Below are positions 51,401 to 62,338 of a stretch of 64,000 nt of DNA, piece after piece. The notes beneath the pieces were generated by a model. The model saw only the letters and a program-made list of their open reading frames with translations. It had not been told where the DNA came from and made no database searches. Each line of letters starts with the position of its first letter. Positions within the stretch are counted from its first letter, which is position 1. The DNA comes from Plecoglossus altivelis (taxonomy: Eukaryota > Chordata > Actinopteri > Osmeriformes > Plecoglossidae), in NCBI GenBank assembly GCA_036571765.1, contig BROE01000013.1, positions 16,551,025-16,615,024 of the forward strand, given 5' to 3'. The translations under genes and the position numbers were made by a program.

Positions 51401-51965
51401 TTGAATCTTCCTTTTATGCAGTGCAATCTGATGTATGGCTGGAAGCTTTACTCTTACAAGACCCTCATGGATTCTGCTCAGACAATGGTCAGCCTGCAGC
51501 TGGGAATCTTCAACTATGAGGAGGTGAGTGAGTGAGTGACAGAATAGTTCACTTATACCCATATATTCAGGTCATATGGCATTTTTGTGATCTGTTGATG
51601 TCCTCCAATCCAGGTCCTGGATTATAATCCAGTGTTGGGTGGGTTCCTCATTGGTTCCTGCATCGTGTTTATGACCTTTGTGGTGCTGAACCTTTTCATC
51701 TCAGTCATCCTGGTGGCTTTCAGTGAAGAGCAGAAACATCACAAGGTAGATTGAGCAGATGTACTAAAATACATGTACTGAGAGACTGAACTAAAGATCA
51801 ATTCATCTGTATTTTAACTGACATGAATCATATCCTGCTCTCCAGCCTTCTGAAGAGGAGGAGATTGTGGACTTGATGCTGATGAAGCTCTGCAGTTTGT
51901 TTGGAATCAAGTACAAGAAAGAGGAGAGAAATGACAACAAAGGACCCTCTACTATATCCACATAG
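38382..51965 (+). CDS. pkd1l2: polycystin-1-like protein 2, complete copy 1
   Basis: All 41 coding exons join in phase to 2489 residues (human PKD1L2 2459). Order: signal peptide; C-type lectin; SUEL-type galactose-binding lectin; PKD repeats; REJ-like stalk; GPS; TM1; PLAT; further TMs; polycystin extracellular domain; six-helix channel. Exons 1-13: 38382-38703, 39329-39487, 39576-39764, 40467-40577, 40896-41043, 41251-41480, 41716-42123, 42239-42363, 42545-42695, 42826-43033, 43182-43284, 43493-43634, 43733-43966. Exons 14-23: 44055-44197, 44308-44490, 44668-44805, 44906-45049, 45153-45277, 45364-45484, 45566-45697, 45798-46023, 46157-46347, 46428-46658. Later exons are given in the domain entries. 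The ATG at 38382 is followed by a signal peptide (MESISLTQLLLSIFF). The family is thought to be a receptor-channel subunit of the polycystin-1 group. No frame break was seen. Confidence 0.95.
39576..40577 (+). other. pkd1l2: pkd1l2 copy 1: SUEL/rhamnose-binding-type lectin domain (exons 3-4)
   Basis: Residues about 161-260 read ACANHNATLQCGSGQVIEV, then DDSFYGRKTAHYC, DPCPGLGSYLSVEYHC. The Cys spacing and the YGR and DPC motifs are those of the galactose/rhamnose-binding lectin (SUEL) family. Confidence 0.88.
40227..40332. repeat. perfect palindrome with AT core plus a direct repeat of one arm
   Basis: Bases 40227-40282 form a perfect 56-bp inverted repeat: arms ATGATCATTATCTTCACAAT and complement around an (AT)n centre. 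The right arm with its flank (about 40261-40290) is repeated directly at about 40303-40332. It lies in intron 3 of pkd1l2 copy 1 and is absent from intron 3 of copy 2. Confidence 0.9.
40896..42363 (+). other. pkd1l2: pkd1l2 copy 1: PKD-repeat region (exons 5-8)
   Basis: Residues about 261-564 hold PKD-like beta-sandwich repeats. The first has GDGHN and the typical HKYSHPGVYLVMVECS strand. Two weaker repeats follow (NVTYSIQSGDLLVSNSSVV; QLLFSVTGDNKTFSETR), with many N-x-S/T sites. Confidence 0.75.
42545..46023 (+). other. pkd1l2: pkd1l2 copy 1: REJ-like stalk (exons 9-21)
   Basis: Residues about 565-1247. Motifs such as CVGSCPKVIWHIED and the CNA-like repeat around exon 13 fit the REJ region that precedes the GPS in polycystin-1 proteins. 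Exon 13 carries a short Thr/Pro linker (TTPLPASTTQPASTQSTTTP). Exons 15-18 are a Gln/Ser-rich helical part. Assignment of the exact limits is approximate. Confidence 0.7.
46157..46658 (+). other. pkd1l2: pkd1l2 copy 1: GPS cleavage motif and TM1 (exons 22-23)
   Basis: The GPS reads CKYWNESESNWSEAGC, then TQCLCNHLTFFGSS. The conserved Cys/Trp frame and the HLT cleavage tripeptide are intact, so autoproteolysis is expected. The first helix follows (VVVCFVGAIFVAYLLVVVWA) and ends in basic ARRKD. Confidence 0.9.
46779..47573 (+). other. pkd1l2: pkd1l2 copy 1: PLAT/LH2 domain (exons 24-26)
   Basis: Exons 46779-46880, 46965-47143 and 47427-47573 encode residues about 1389-1530: YSYMLNISTGHRRGASSSAQ, VTVTLLGTEGES, VFERGAVDTFLL, IRMWHDNSG, then WYVNKVMVQDL and WLAIDMGDC. 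This is the cytosolic PLAT beta-sandwich between TM1 and TM2. Confidence 0.9.
47220..47345. repeat. AAC/AAT/ATT compound microsatellite in intron 25
   Basis: Complementary (AAT)n and (ATT)n blocks could fold back on each other. Matching but length-variant blocks lie at 61118-61245 and 62700-62815. Confidence 0.85.
47694..49338 (+). other. pkd1l2: pkd1l2 copy 1: TM2-TM5 and cytosolic loop (exons 27-31)
   Basis: Exons 47694-47893, 47987-48222, 48304-48526, 48671-49146 and 49242-49338. Hydrophobic helices include CCFSLLLCTMLTNIMFYGI, IIMFPINLLIVSIF, WWFVFAGWILVLATSGVSG, and the helix around VVSFFESLLIT. Between them is a long basic and Ser-rich loop (residues about 1630-1860). Confidence 0.85.
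49447..51965 (+). other. pkd1l2: pkd1l2 copy 1: polycystin domain and channel helices (exons 32-41)
   Basis: Exons 49447-49587, 49679-49864, 49960-50290, 50373-50506, 50594-50721, 50822-50982, 51062-51272, 51422-51523, 51614-51745 and 51846-51965. The polycystin extracellular domain has DGNSKLVGNARLRQVRVQ, CHSPYSWETED and FVEFTVYNANVNLFC. It is followed by TRP-like helices (HIFVMASEVIYFLFILYYMF to VFMTFVVLNLFISVILVAFS). The C-terminal tail is short and acidic/basic, without an evident coiled coil. Confidence 0.9.
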
Positions 51966-52261
51966 ATGCGTATTCAACTTTTCAGACATAAGCTTGTGTT
52001 CCCCGCTGTAGGAGTAGCACTTTAAACAAACACCTGTATGTGATTTGTTGCCCCAGAAGCTATTTGTGTTGTTCCGTGATCAAATTTTAACGTCTTGTTG
52101 ATGCCTTGTGTCTTGAGGTTGCATGTATACTTGTAATAGGAGACATTATCCAGTGTTTAGACATTCAAATGTACTGTTGTGTTACGTTCTTTTTGTTAAA
52201 ATATATATATATAAAGGTCGTAACATGTGCCAAACTATACTTATCAGTGGTAATCTGTGGA

Positions 52262-52267
52262 AATAAA
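52262..52267 (+). terminator. pkd1l2: poly(A) signal of pkd1l2 copy 1
   Basis: AATAAA about 300 nt after the stop codon at 51965, followed by a T/G-rich stretch. Confidence 0.7.
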
Positions 52268-52501
52268 CGTTAGTGAGGAACCATCATTTTTGTGTTTGAT
52301 TTATTAAGTATTTTGGAGCTTTACGTAGTAATTGCACAAATTACATACTGTAAGTCTTTCACTCAAATAGATCTGTTCAAGAGCACTCCTAGCTCAGAGC
52401 ATGAAAGGCAATGCATGTCTGGTGGACGTAACGCTAAAAGCACTCAACATACTGACCCATTGTTGGAGACAAAACAGGTTGTTCTGAAAGGCTTGGAGGA
52501 T

Positions 52502-52519
52502 GTCAGTCCCCTTTAAATA
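52502..52519 (+). promoter_or_regulatory. promoter of pkd1l2 copy 2 (TATA-like, CRE missing)
   Basis: The TATA-like TTTAAATAG and the 41 bp down to the ATG are nearly identical to copy 1. The 15 bp that contain the CRE in copy 1 are absent between flanking GTCAG words. Confidence 0.5.
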
Positions 52520-52561
52520 GAGCGCATCACCAGGTCGCTCACAGTCCAGGTGACAGGCAAG

Positions 52562-55500
52562 ATGGAGAGGATCTCTCTCACCCAGCTGCTACTGATCATC
52601 TTCTTCCTTCTCACTTCATCTGGTGCTGAGGAGGAGATTGAGGCTCTCGTCTGTCCAGAACACCAGCAGGGCTTTGATAGCTCCTGTTATGACTTTGTGT
52701 CTCTCCAGCGTTCTTTCTTCAGTGCTCAGGGTTGGTGTGAGCAAGGTGGAGGACACTTGGCATTCATCCAGAATGAGGAAACCCAGCAGTTCCTTCAGAA
52801 GCACCTGGAGTCTGAGATGGACTGGTGGCTGGGGCTCGGCCCGGCCTCAGCAAACCTCACTGTGGATTCTGCTGCTCCTGAAGGTAAGTGGATACACAAT
52901 GGTTTATTTGTATATCATATCATATGTATGCTACAAAATGACTGGGATCATGCTGAGGGGGACACTATTTGATGTTGTATTATCAACTCTCCTAAGGAGC
53001 CTTGTCGTGGCTGGACGGCTCAGATGTCAGCTACTCTAACTGGGTGAGCAGTCCATCTCCAGGGGCTGGCTGTGCCCACATCCTCAGAAACTCAGGCTTC
53101 CAGTGGGAGGCTACAGCCAACTGCAGCCAGGAGTTCAACTTTGTCTGCGAGTTTGGTTGGTATTTTTTGTTGTTTGTTTGTAGACAGTGGGAGACAGAGA
53201 CTAACAAAATATGGTTGAATCCCATTCATTTTCCTTTTACAGAGTCTGGTCGCACTGTTGCATGTGCAAACCACAACGCCACGCTGCAGTGTGGTTCTGG
53301 TCAAGTGATAGAGGTTGATGACAGCTTCTACGGTCGTAAAACAGCTCATTACTGCCATTCAAGCCCCAAGCCTTCACCCACAACCACCCAGGAAGAGTGC
53401 AGCTGGATGGATGTTGTAGATTCAGTAACAGGTAATCAATGCTTTTTGTATTTTTCAGAGAATATATTTGTTTGATTGTACATTCAGTTACACATCTATC
53501 ACTTTGTTAAAATGACTGGAAATATGATACATTTCATCCACACTTATCCATGCCTCCACCTCTAACACATTCACATGTTTCCTTGGCCCATATTAGTTTA
53601 GATGTTCATTACAGCATAGGGAGACTTTAGATGAGATTGAGATACACTGTTTTGACTCCTTGTCTGGAGTCAACATACGTCTTTGTTGTAGTTGATCGTA
53701 TAGCTTTTAGATCTTCCATACATCAGTCTCCTGATGCAAACATCAGACCATCTATTACAAAGCTGACTGTTGTACATTTAGTTCAGTAGAACCTGTTTTA
53801 TTCAGAAAACCCCGAGCAGAACTGTAAATATTGTTAAACAAACACAGTTCCAAGAAAGAGCTCAGAAAGATGTGCCCAATATGAAATTGAATTCCACTTA
53901 CGCAAGCGATGTTGACAAAGCACCACAAAAGATGTATTTGTGTTAGAAAGTAATAATCACAGCGATGATAATAGCAGGTGGAGAGACTGAAATCAAAGCA
54001 ACTAGATATCCTTTCCTTTCAAATACTGGCTTTGGTGTAAGTTAATCGAATTCAAACACTCACAAATATTGACCAAAGCATTTAGGCTTTTTGTTCAAGC
54101 TAGTCTTGAATTTATCTACACGCAATCTACAATGAATATGACTATAAAACAAGCAAAAAAAACACAAAAAATGTCATTTCAGAAACTTGTCACGGACTAC
54201 AGGTGTGCCAGACTACTGTAGATGTGGCCTCTTTTGGTGACCCCTGTCCTGGACTAGGAAGCTACCTGTCAGTGGAGTACCACTGCAAAGAGGGTCAGAC
54301 CACACACCGGTGCCAGCTAAACTTCTCAACCCCCCCCCCCACCTCACAACACACAAGCACAACACACGCTAACACACACACACGCACACACACACCACAC
54401 AAGGGTTTCAGGATCAGGATAAAACAAACTTACAAATTGAAGCTAACTTAACTTTGTCTCTGATTGACAGCACTGCATTTTCCACTGAGACAAAAGGCAG
54501 CGGTCCATGAAAACATCACAGCCACAGTGAAGTGGCTCCTCCAACCATTGCAGGGCAACCTCACGTGCACCCTGCAGGCTGGAGATGGACTCATCATCAG
54601 TTCCAACACAAACGAGTCTGCAACACTTCAGCACTTCAGTGACACAAAGCAATATGACCATTTTAGCTACCCACAAATAAATGTGAGTAATAAATGGTAC
54701 TACTCTATATTTTTCTCGTTAGGTTGGAGAGCAGCGTGGTTCATAAATACAGTCATCCAGGAGTCTATTTGGTTATGGTGGAGTGTAGCACCAGTGAATG
54801 GCATGTCACAGTTCAGAAAACCATCACCATTCAGGAGCCTGTCGGAGAGTTTGGAGTTATTAAATGCTATAGCCAAAACCACTCAACAGATGGAGCCAAC
54901 TGCAAAGCTCTCTATGGGAGCCTATTGCTAATCCAGGTAGAAGTTGAAGCTGGTAGGTATTACTATAAACCTAAGATATCACACCTGTTGTCTATCTGAC
55001 GCACAATATGGTCATTTTAAAATGAGCAATGTACATGGGTGGGAGACACCATGTGCAGGATGAGGGCTCTGTAACATTACAGACCCTTGTCCGTACTAGG
55101 CAATATATTTGCTATAAACCAACATTAACAAATTTTAAAGTTGTCAGTGACCAAATGTTAAAAATGTTCCAACATTTCTATCAATAGGTACAAATGTGAC
55201 CTATAGTATCCAGAGTGGAGACTTGTTGGTGTCTAACTCGTCTGTGGTCAGAGGAATCGTTCCCCACAACATAACAATTGTTCCAGAGGTTCAGGAGCAG
55301 CTTGGGTCTGGCTGCTACCAGCTAAGCCTGAAGGCATCTAACGGGGTCACGACCCCTGGAGTGTCTACAGAGCTGCAGGTGTGTCTGTTGGAGCCAGTGG
55401 AAGGCTTGCAGGCCTCCTTGCTGCTAGAGGAGGGTCAGTGTCCAGACTCTGACCTCCCCATCAGTGTCTCTCTGGAGCGAGGAGCTCCAGTACAGCTCCT

Positions 55501-58500
55501 GTTCTCTGTGACTGGAGACAACAAGACTTTCTCTGAGACCAGACACATGCACAACAGCAGTCTCCAAGTTTACAACATCACACCAGCAGTACAAGGTAGT
55601 CCTACTCGTTCACAAGCAACACATTCCAGATGATCTATTTCCTCATGCAGTAATACTGGATGTTTGTGTTATAGGAGATTTCCAGGTAAAACTCCAAGCC
55701 TGGAATGTCTTCTCAGACATGGAGGTGATTGTGGAATTATGGAACACAACTGCTACCTGTGATAGCAATTTTGAACCATCCAAGAAAGAGGTTAGAGTCA
55801 TAGTACACCAAATAAAATTACATGGACTTTTCTTCATGAATGATAACCTAGGTTGTGAAAACTTTCAAGATAAGCAAAATCATTTCTTGCAGAATCAGTC
55901 CATTCTAAGTTTTTATAGTAAGAAAACTAAGGTTTGAATTATAGCAAACAGTTGTGACTGATGCGTATCCAAAATCTCTGTTCATATTTCTATTCATGCC
56001 TTCTGAAGAAGGAGAACCATGTTATAAATCCCAGGTCCAGCATGTCTATTACTGTCACTCCATCCAATGTGGTTGACTACAGAAACACTGTCACACTTGG
56101 TTTAACTGGCATCCAAGGAAATAAGAAGTATTCCTGGGAATGCCGTAAGAAAACCATTATTCACAATACTTTACAGCCTTTCACAAAGGTTCAGGTTTAG
56201 TTTAGTAAAAAAATTGAGATGAATACAGTCGTGCATTTCTTCAACCGAAATGGTATGGTTAATTGTGGTGTTTTTTCATGTTTGCTTCCTACAGAGACTT
56301 CTTGTAAATGTAGTCAACCAGTTGGTATGATGCAGACTTTGAGCATTCTGGCAAGCTGTCTACCAGACCCATTCTCTTATTATGTTTATACATGTACTGA
56401 ATGGAACAGTAACGGTAATAACCAGTTGGGGAGTGAATCTACATGCATTACCGTCAAACCACAGGCATACTCAGGAGCCCATATCATGTAAGTTGGGTAA
56501 TTGCAGAGTTCTGACCTCAAACCTTCGGAGGAATCCCTAAGGATATGACTGTCACACATACGATTTGTATTGCAATTTTTCAGTTGTCTTAATAATTGCG
56601 GCCTGGTGGATGTAAACACAGATGTCTTGGTGAAACTGGAATGCACAAGTTGTCCCACAGTGATCTGGAGTATCGAGGATTTCAGACCTTATAGTACTTT
56701 AAATGTACCGGTGAGTCTTAGATACCTTGTTTAGTTTACCATCATAAGACCGGCAAATTAACATGTGTGGCTCTTCTTTCAGGAAACCATCAAAAACTGC
56801 CATGAAAAGACAGGGTCAAAACCCCTGATACTGAACATTACCGATAGCAGTCAATACCTTGTGACGAGTAGTAATCTCAAAAATGCCCAGGCCCTGTCTG
56901 AAGATATTGTAATTGTAGCGTATGGTGGGTATTGTTTTCAATACAGTCAGCTAAAAGTAATTAATAGGTGACTATCGTGACAGTCATATCTTGTTCCATC
57001 TTAGATAAGACAACTCCTGGCTTCTCCAAGTACACCATCCAGATACCACGTTCAGCCTCTCCTGTTACCACAACCTCTCCTGTAACCACAACCTCTCCTG
57101 TAACCATCAGCACCTCTCCTGTAACCACAACCTCTCCTGTAACCATCAGTACATCTCCTGTAACCATCAGCACCTCTCCCATAACCATCAGCACCTCTCC
57201 TGTAACCATCAGTACCTCTCCTGTAACCAGTAGCACCTCTCCTGTAACCATCAGCACCTCTCCTATAACCATCAGCACCTCTCCTGTAACCACCCCCACC
57301 TCTCCCGTAACCATCAGCACCTCTCCTGTAACCACAACCTCCCCCGTAACCATCACAACCTCCCCTGTAACTTCTACTGTCTCTTTCAGTTGTAGCATTT
57401 TCCCTTCAGAGGGAACAGTGCTCAATGCTTTCAATATCACCTGTGCACAAGCCTCTTGCACAGCCTGTCAGTACTGTTTCCAAACAGACAGTGGTGAGTA
57501 TCTCTGCGTTGCAGTATTTCTCATCCAAGGGACTAAGATAAAAGAAATCAGGTCTTTGATCTGAAGAGCACCTTTCCTCTGTGTCCCAGATATGCACCTC
57601 CGCTGTAGTGATGTAAGCAAAGTGAACTCTGTCTACCTCCCTGTTGGCAAAAGCATCAACAACTACAAAGTATCAATAGTTGCTACAGTCACAGACAAGA
57701 TCACAAAGACCAAAAACAACACTGTCATCACAACTGAGGTTTGTCATCAACTCGTATGTAGTCCTTCTTCCTCTGGTCTACCTTCGATGCTCATTCCAGC
57801 TTCACTAGGTTCATGTCTGGAGTAGTCAAAACTGTTCTGGTGGTTTCGTGAGCAGGTTCGTGCGGCCAACTCCAGCTCCACAGTGCAGGAGCTCCAGTCT
57901 GCAGTGGTGGGCTCCGTAGCCCAGCTGCAGCAGCAGGGGCTGCTCTCTGGAGAGAACCTGGGACAGATGTTCCAGTCTGTGTCTGACATGCTGAACGAGA
58001 ACAAGGATGAGGCTCAAAAGGAAGACAGGGAAAAGGTAGGACTGTTGGAGAGTTGAGATATTGTATTATGCTGGAACAAGATGCTATGTAAATCATAAAG
58101 AAATCATAAAATGGCACAATCGGTTCGTTTGAAGTTGAGATCACCGGGATGTGGATTTGATCAGATCACAATTTCTGCTGTTGTCCCTATTACAACATGG
58201 AATGACATTTCCATGTTAAGTAACAGGTCTTTTACAAAGCCTCTCTCACAAAATCATCTCTCTGCCAAGCTAAGAGAGCAGATGTTGACCATAATTACTG
58301 AAAAGGAGAAAGCCGTCCCCAGCAGGACTCCACAGGGTGTGCATGTGACAGCCAGAGCAGTTTCAGGACTCACCAAACTGGGCAGTGAGCTCACTACCAA
58401 AGCCCAGGTATGTCTGAACAAAATATGCCTGCTTACACAAAAACAAAACACATCAGCCACACATACAACATTTAAAACCAGTCACTTTATCACTTTAACC

Positions 58501-61500
58501 TCACAAACCATAGTACAGTGAAACTGTGTTGTCACTAGTTTGTGAGTTGCGTTGTGTGTGTGTGCTGCAGAAAGAGGCAAGTTCTCTGGTGGCAGATCTC
58601 AGCTCCTCCCTTCTCACCATGAGCATCAGTCATGAAAGCGGAGGGGATGAGGTGTTGAATGCCGCAACTGCAATAGTACAGGTGGCCAGCAACCTTTTCG
58701 AGTTCTATTCAAATGTAAGCAATGTCTTTCTCTCATATTTGACTTTGATAACTTAAATTGTAAAAATTGCCACTGCCCTTCCTGAATAACAAACCTGCCT
58801 TTCACAGAGAACCATCTCGAACTATGTTCTCAGCAGTATTGACTATATACAGAGCGTATTGTTGATGGGAAAAAAGGTGAATGAGGAGCCGACCATTATA
58901 CACACTGCTGAGATCAGTGTGTTTGTCAAAAGGTATGCAAAGTGTCTGGATAGGAAGTTCAATTACATGACACTCACTTCTAGTAATGCAATCATTCTGG
59001 CTCTCCAGAGCGTCTCCTGAAACCCTTCATGTACAGTCCATCACTGTTCCAAAGAACACCACCTCCAGCTTCTCCTTCCCTCCCCTGCCCGCTGGCATCC
59101 TTCCCCCAAAGGAACCAGTGGATGTGCGGGTAAGACTGTGGACAGAAAATGGGAGGGAGCTGGAGGGAAGTTTGTTCTGTTGCAAGTTTTCGTCTCCACG
59201 TGTCTTTTTGATGTCTGTTTTTCAGATGATGAGTTTGGCAAACAATCCATTCACTTGGAGTCAAGCAGGAAACATCAGTGGTGTTGTCGGCTCAATGTCT
59301 GTCAGCAAAGAAAATGGCTCAGTCATTCCCATAGAGAACCTGGCTGAGGAGATTGAGGTCAGAGCAAGTCATCATGACGAAATTGTTGAACACGTTGTTT
59401 GGAATGAACAAGATTTCGTTTATTGTATACCTTAAGGTAAAAGGGCATCATGGACCAGTAGACAGTGTCATGTTTAAGATGTCAATGGACATTATACATC
59501 CTACAAGGCAGCAACAGTTTGGAGTAACAAAGATCTAAAGATCCCGATACAGAAGAAAATATTTTGCAATTGATAGACGAACATAAAGGGGAAGGTATTG
59601 TAGAACTGTCAAACCTCACCTAAAGCATCATACAAATGTGAACAATGTTCACTTATTTGTCAAATACTTCCCTTTCAATCCCAGATACTGTTGCCCAGGC
59701 TGGATGGAGAACAGGTGAACAGCACAATCTTGAACCTGAGTAACTACAGCACTCTGAAGATCAACATCCCTTCACCTAATGTAACGCTGGTGCTGAGGAT
59801 GGAGCCATCAGAGAACTTGAACTTTAAACTGTTCCTGGGTGATAAGAACCACCCCACAACAGGGAATTATGTTGCCAAGACTCAGATGCCCCACCAGGGT
59901 AGCAAACAAGGTACAGTAGGTGTAAGTAGTTTGATACCAGGTTATTCTACTTTGCTGGTACAGGATAGAATAACATTTTTGTCTCACTCATAAACGTCTC
60001 TGAAAATAATTTACAATTTGAATCTGGTTAATTTGTGTCTTTAGAGGAGAGGTTCATATGGCTGCTAGCTCCCAGTGACAGAGGAGGACATGTTGGGGAA
60101 CACTACCTTGTGGTGCAACCTATTGTGGAGGCAGGGGTTAAATCAGTAAATGCCAGCGTGTCTGTCACCTCCATTGCTGCCCAGTGCAAGTACTGGAATG
60201 AGTCTGAATCAGATTGGAGTGAGGCTGGTTGCAGGGTAAGTACATCACACCTAATGAGCAACACGCACAGTAAGCAGTATTGGTCTGATGGCTGATCCGG
60301 CTCTGGTCTTTCCAGGTTGGCCCTCTCACCACTCCGCTTGTCACTCAGTGCCTATGTAACCACCTGACCTTCTTTGGAAGCTCTTTCTTCGTCATGCCCA
60401 ACGTTGTGGATGTGTCTCGCACCGCAGAGCTCTTCTCCACCTTCACTGAAAACCCAGTGGTTGTGTGCTTTGTAGGCGCCATCTTTGTAGCTTATCTCCT
60501 GGTGGTCGTGTGGGCACGCAGGAAAGACATCAAGGATGCTACCAAGGTATCTCTCAAAAAGCCGCTTGTAAACTTTCAAAACCATAAGGCAGAAGCATTA
60601 TTGTTGATGTGGCAATGTCTTTTTTAGTGTTTGTATGTGTAAGATAACTCAAACCGTGTCTAGGTAAAGGTAACAGTACTGGAGGACAACGACCCTTGGG
60701 CTGACTATAGCTACATGCTGAACATCAGCACAGGACATCGACGTGGTGCCTCCAGCTCAGCTCAGGTCAGACAGCTTCAGAGTCCAGCCCCCAGCATACC
60801 CAGAAACCACAACTCCAGCTATATCTGGGTAACCTCTTTCTTCTTCCCAGGTAACCGTGACTCTGCTGGGAACAGAGGGGGAGAGTGAGCCCCACCACCT
60901 CACTGACCCTGACAAACCTGTGTTTGAGAGGGGTGCAGTAGACACCTTCCTGTTGACCACCCCCTTCTCCCTGGGGGAGCTACAGAGTATCAGGATGTGG
61001 CACGATAACTCTGGTGAACACCCTAGCTGGTAGGGAGTGGGGAGGAAACATTTTGTTGAATGAAGAGAGAAATTCATACAACAAATTCACACATACACTT
61101 ATGGTGTATATAATATAACAACAACAACAACAATAATACAAATGTCATTAATCAAATAATACTATTGTAATTTTTTATTATTATTATTATTGTCAATAAT
61201 AGTAATAACAATAATAAAAAAATAATGTAAAAAATAATGGCATGAGTAAATTGAACTACCTGCATGTATGAATACAGATATTTTCCAGGTGCTCAGATGA
61301 AATCTTATTTACCTGCAGGTATGTAAATAAAGTCATGGTTCAGGATTTACAAACTGGGGAGAAGTGGCACTTCCTCTGTAACTCTTGGCTTGCCATCGAT
61401 ATGGGAGACTGTCTTCTGGATAGGTCCTTCCCTGTTGCCACTGAAATGGATCTCAAGAGATTTAGGTGAGATAAAAAGGACCATCCTGTAACTGATCTAA

Positions 61501-61785
61501 GCACCCCACAATTTCTCCTCTCATACTCAGTCTTCATGATGTCTTCAAGTACATTTCTTATCGATTGTGCACTGCATCTTTTCAGCAACCTGTTCTTCAT
61601 GAAGACTGCCAAGGACTTCCGTGATGGTCACATTTGGTTCTCTGTGATCAGCCGTCCTCCAAACAGCACCTTCACATGTGTGCAGCGAGTATCTTGCTGT
61701 TTTTCTCTGCTGCTCTGCACCATGTTGACCAATATCATGTTCTATGGAATTCCAACTGACCCCTCTGAACAAACAATGGACCTTG
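52562..61785 (+). CDS. pkd1l2: polycystin-1-like protein 2, tandem copy 2 (exons 1-27, unfinished)
   Basis: Exons: 52562-52883, 52997-53155, 53243-53431, 54183-54293, 54471-54615 (or to 54682), 54723-54952 (or from 54730), 55188-55595, 55675-55790, 56009-56144, 56295-56487, 56584-56710, 56783-56924, 57005-57493, 57590-57738, 57856-58035, 58270-58407, 58571-58714, 58808-58932, 59009-59129, 59226-59357, 59685-59910, 60045-60235, 60316-60546, 60664-60765, 60851-61029, 61319-61465, 61586-61785. Domain order is as in copy 1, with GPS and TM1 intact. Exons 1-4, 6-7, 15 and 21-27 are almost identical to copy 1; exons 5, 8-14 and 16-20 are clearly diverged. Exon 13 is 255 nt longer because of a Ser/Thr/Pro repeat. 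The exon 5-6 join is uncertain. Beyond 61785 the frame is destroyed by the noisy segment, so the real 3' end cannot be read here. Confidence 0.85.
54329..54404. repeat. poly-C and CA microsatellite in copy 2 intron 4
   Basis: A C run followed by CA-rich sequence; it has no counterpart in copy 1 intron 4. Confidence 0.85.
57055..57380 (+). repeat. coding minisatellite, mucin-like SPVTIST repeat in copy 2 exon 13
   Basis: About 16 in-frame units of 18 or 21 nt encode SPVTTT or SPVTIST variants. All are rich in Ser, Thr and Pro, so dense O-glycosylation is expected. Copy 1 has only a short Thr/Pro linker here (about 43777-43855). Confidence 0.92.
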
Positions 61786-61878
61786 GTAAGATATTATCCA
61801 CAGTGTTGGTGTTCCACAACCTCTCTGGATGTTCAAGAGATTAACTGTCACTTCTTCTGTATATCTGTCACTCTGAAG

Positions 61879-62338
61879 GTCACATTGAGTTCAACCTGGC
61901 CAACAAGTGATGATCGAGTTCAAGTTCTATTATCATGCCCCATCAATCTGCGATTGTGAGTATCTTCAAACACTCGCCCCCGAGAGAAGAAGCCTGCAAC
62001 CCAAAAACAGATGCGTCCAAGCAGGGGAAGACTGGCCGGTGTCTCCCTCACACCTCCTTCTCACAGATGGAACACAAAGACATCACACCAGACACCGTCA
62101 TCAAGGTAGAGTTGTCTGGATCATGTGTCACCTTTCGTCATCTGAATGTTTCTTCAATAGCACGTCTGTATTTCTTAGGACATCAAGAGGATAGCCGTTC
62201 CCTCTCCAAGGCCATGAAAAGCCCCCTGCTCGTCTGGAGTTGGAGCTGGGCTGGACGACAGGCTGACATCAAACACTCTGCTCTCTCTGTGGAAAAGACA
62301 TTACAAACGCAGAACCGGGCAAGTGGAGTCTATGCCTC
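61879..62338 (+). pseudogene. indel-ridden exons 28-29 of pkd1l2 copy 2 (probable sequence error)
   Basis: Compared with the clean versions at 47987-48480 and 63465-63955, this block has a 1-3 base insertion or deletion roughly every 15-40 bases and few substitutions. Both exons are frameshifted. It ends within exon 29, where the sequence jumps at TGCCTCCA into the end of exon 24. The error profile suggests uncorrected long-read sequence rather than decay; a truly broken copy is the alternative. Confidence 0.75.

Noticed and set aside
57055..57380. Regular short repeats resembling a CRISPR array
   Set aside because: Units are contiguous 18/21-nt codon repeats without unique spacers, inside a eukaryotic exon.
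56961..57461. 166-codon open frame on the minus strand with repeated VTGEV units
   Set aside because: It is the antisense shadow of the Ser/Thr/Pro repeat in pkd1l2 copy 2 exon 13, which is in phase with its flanking exons on the plus strand.
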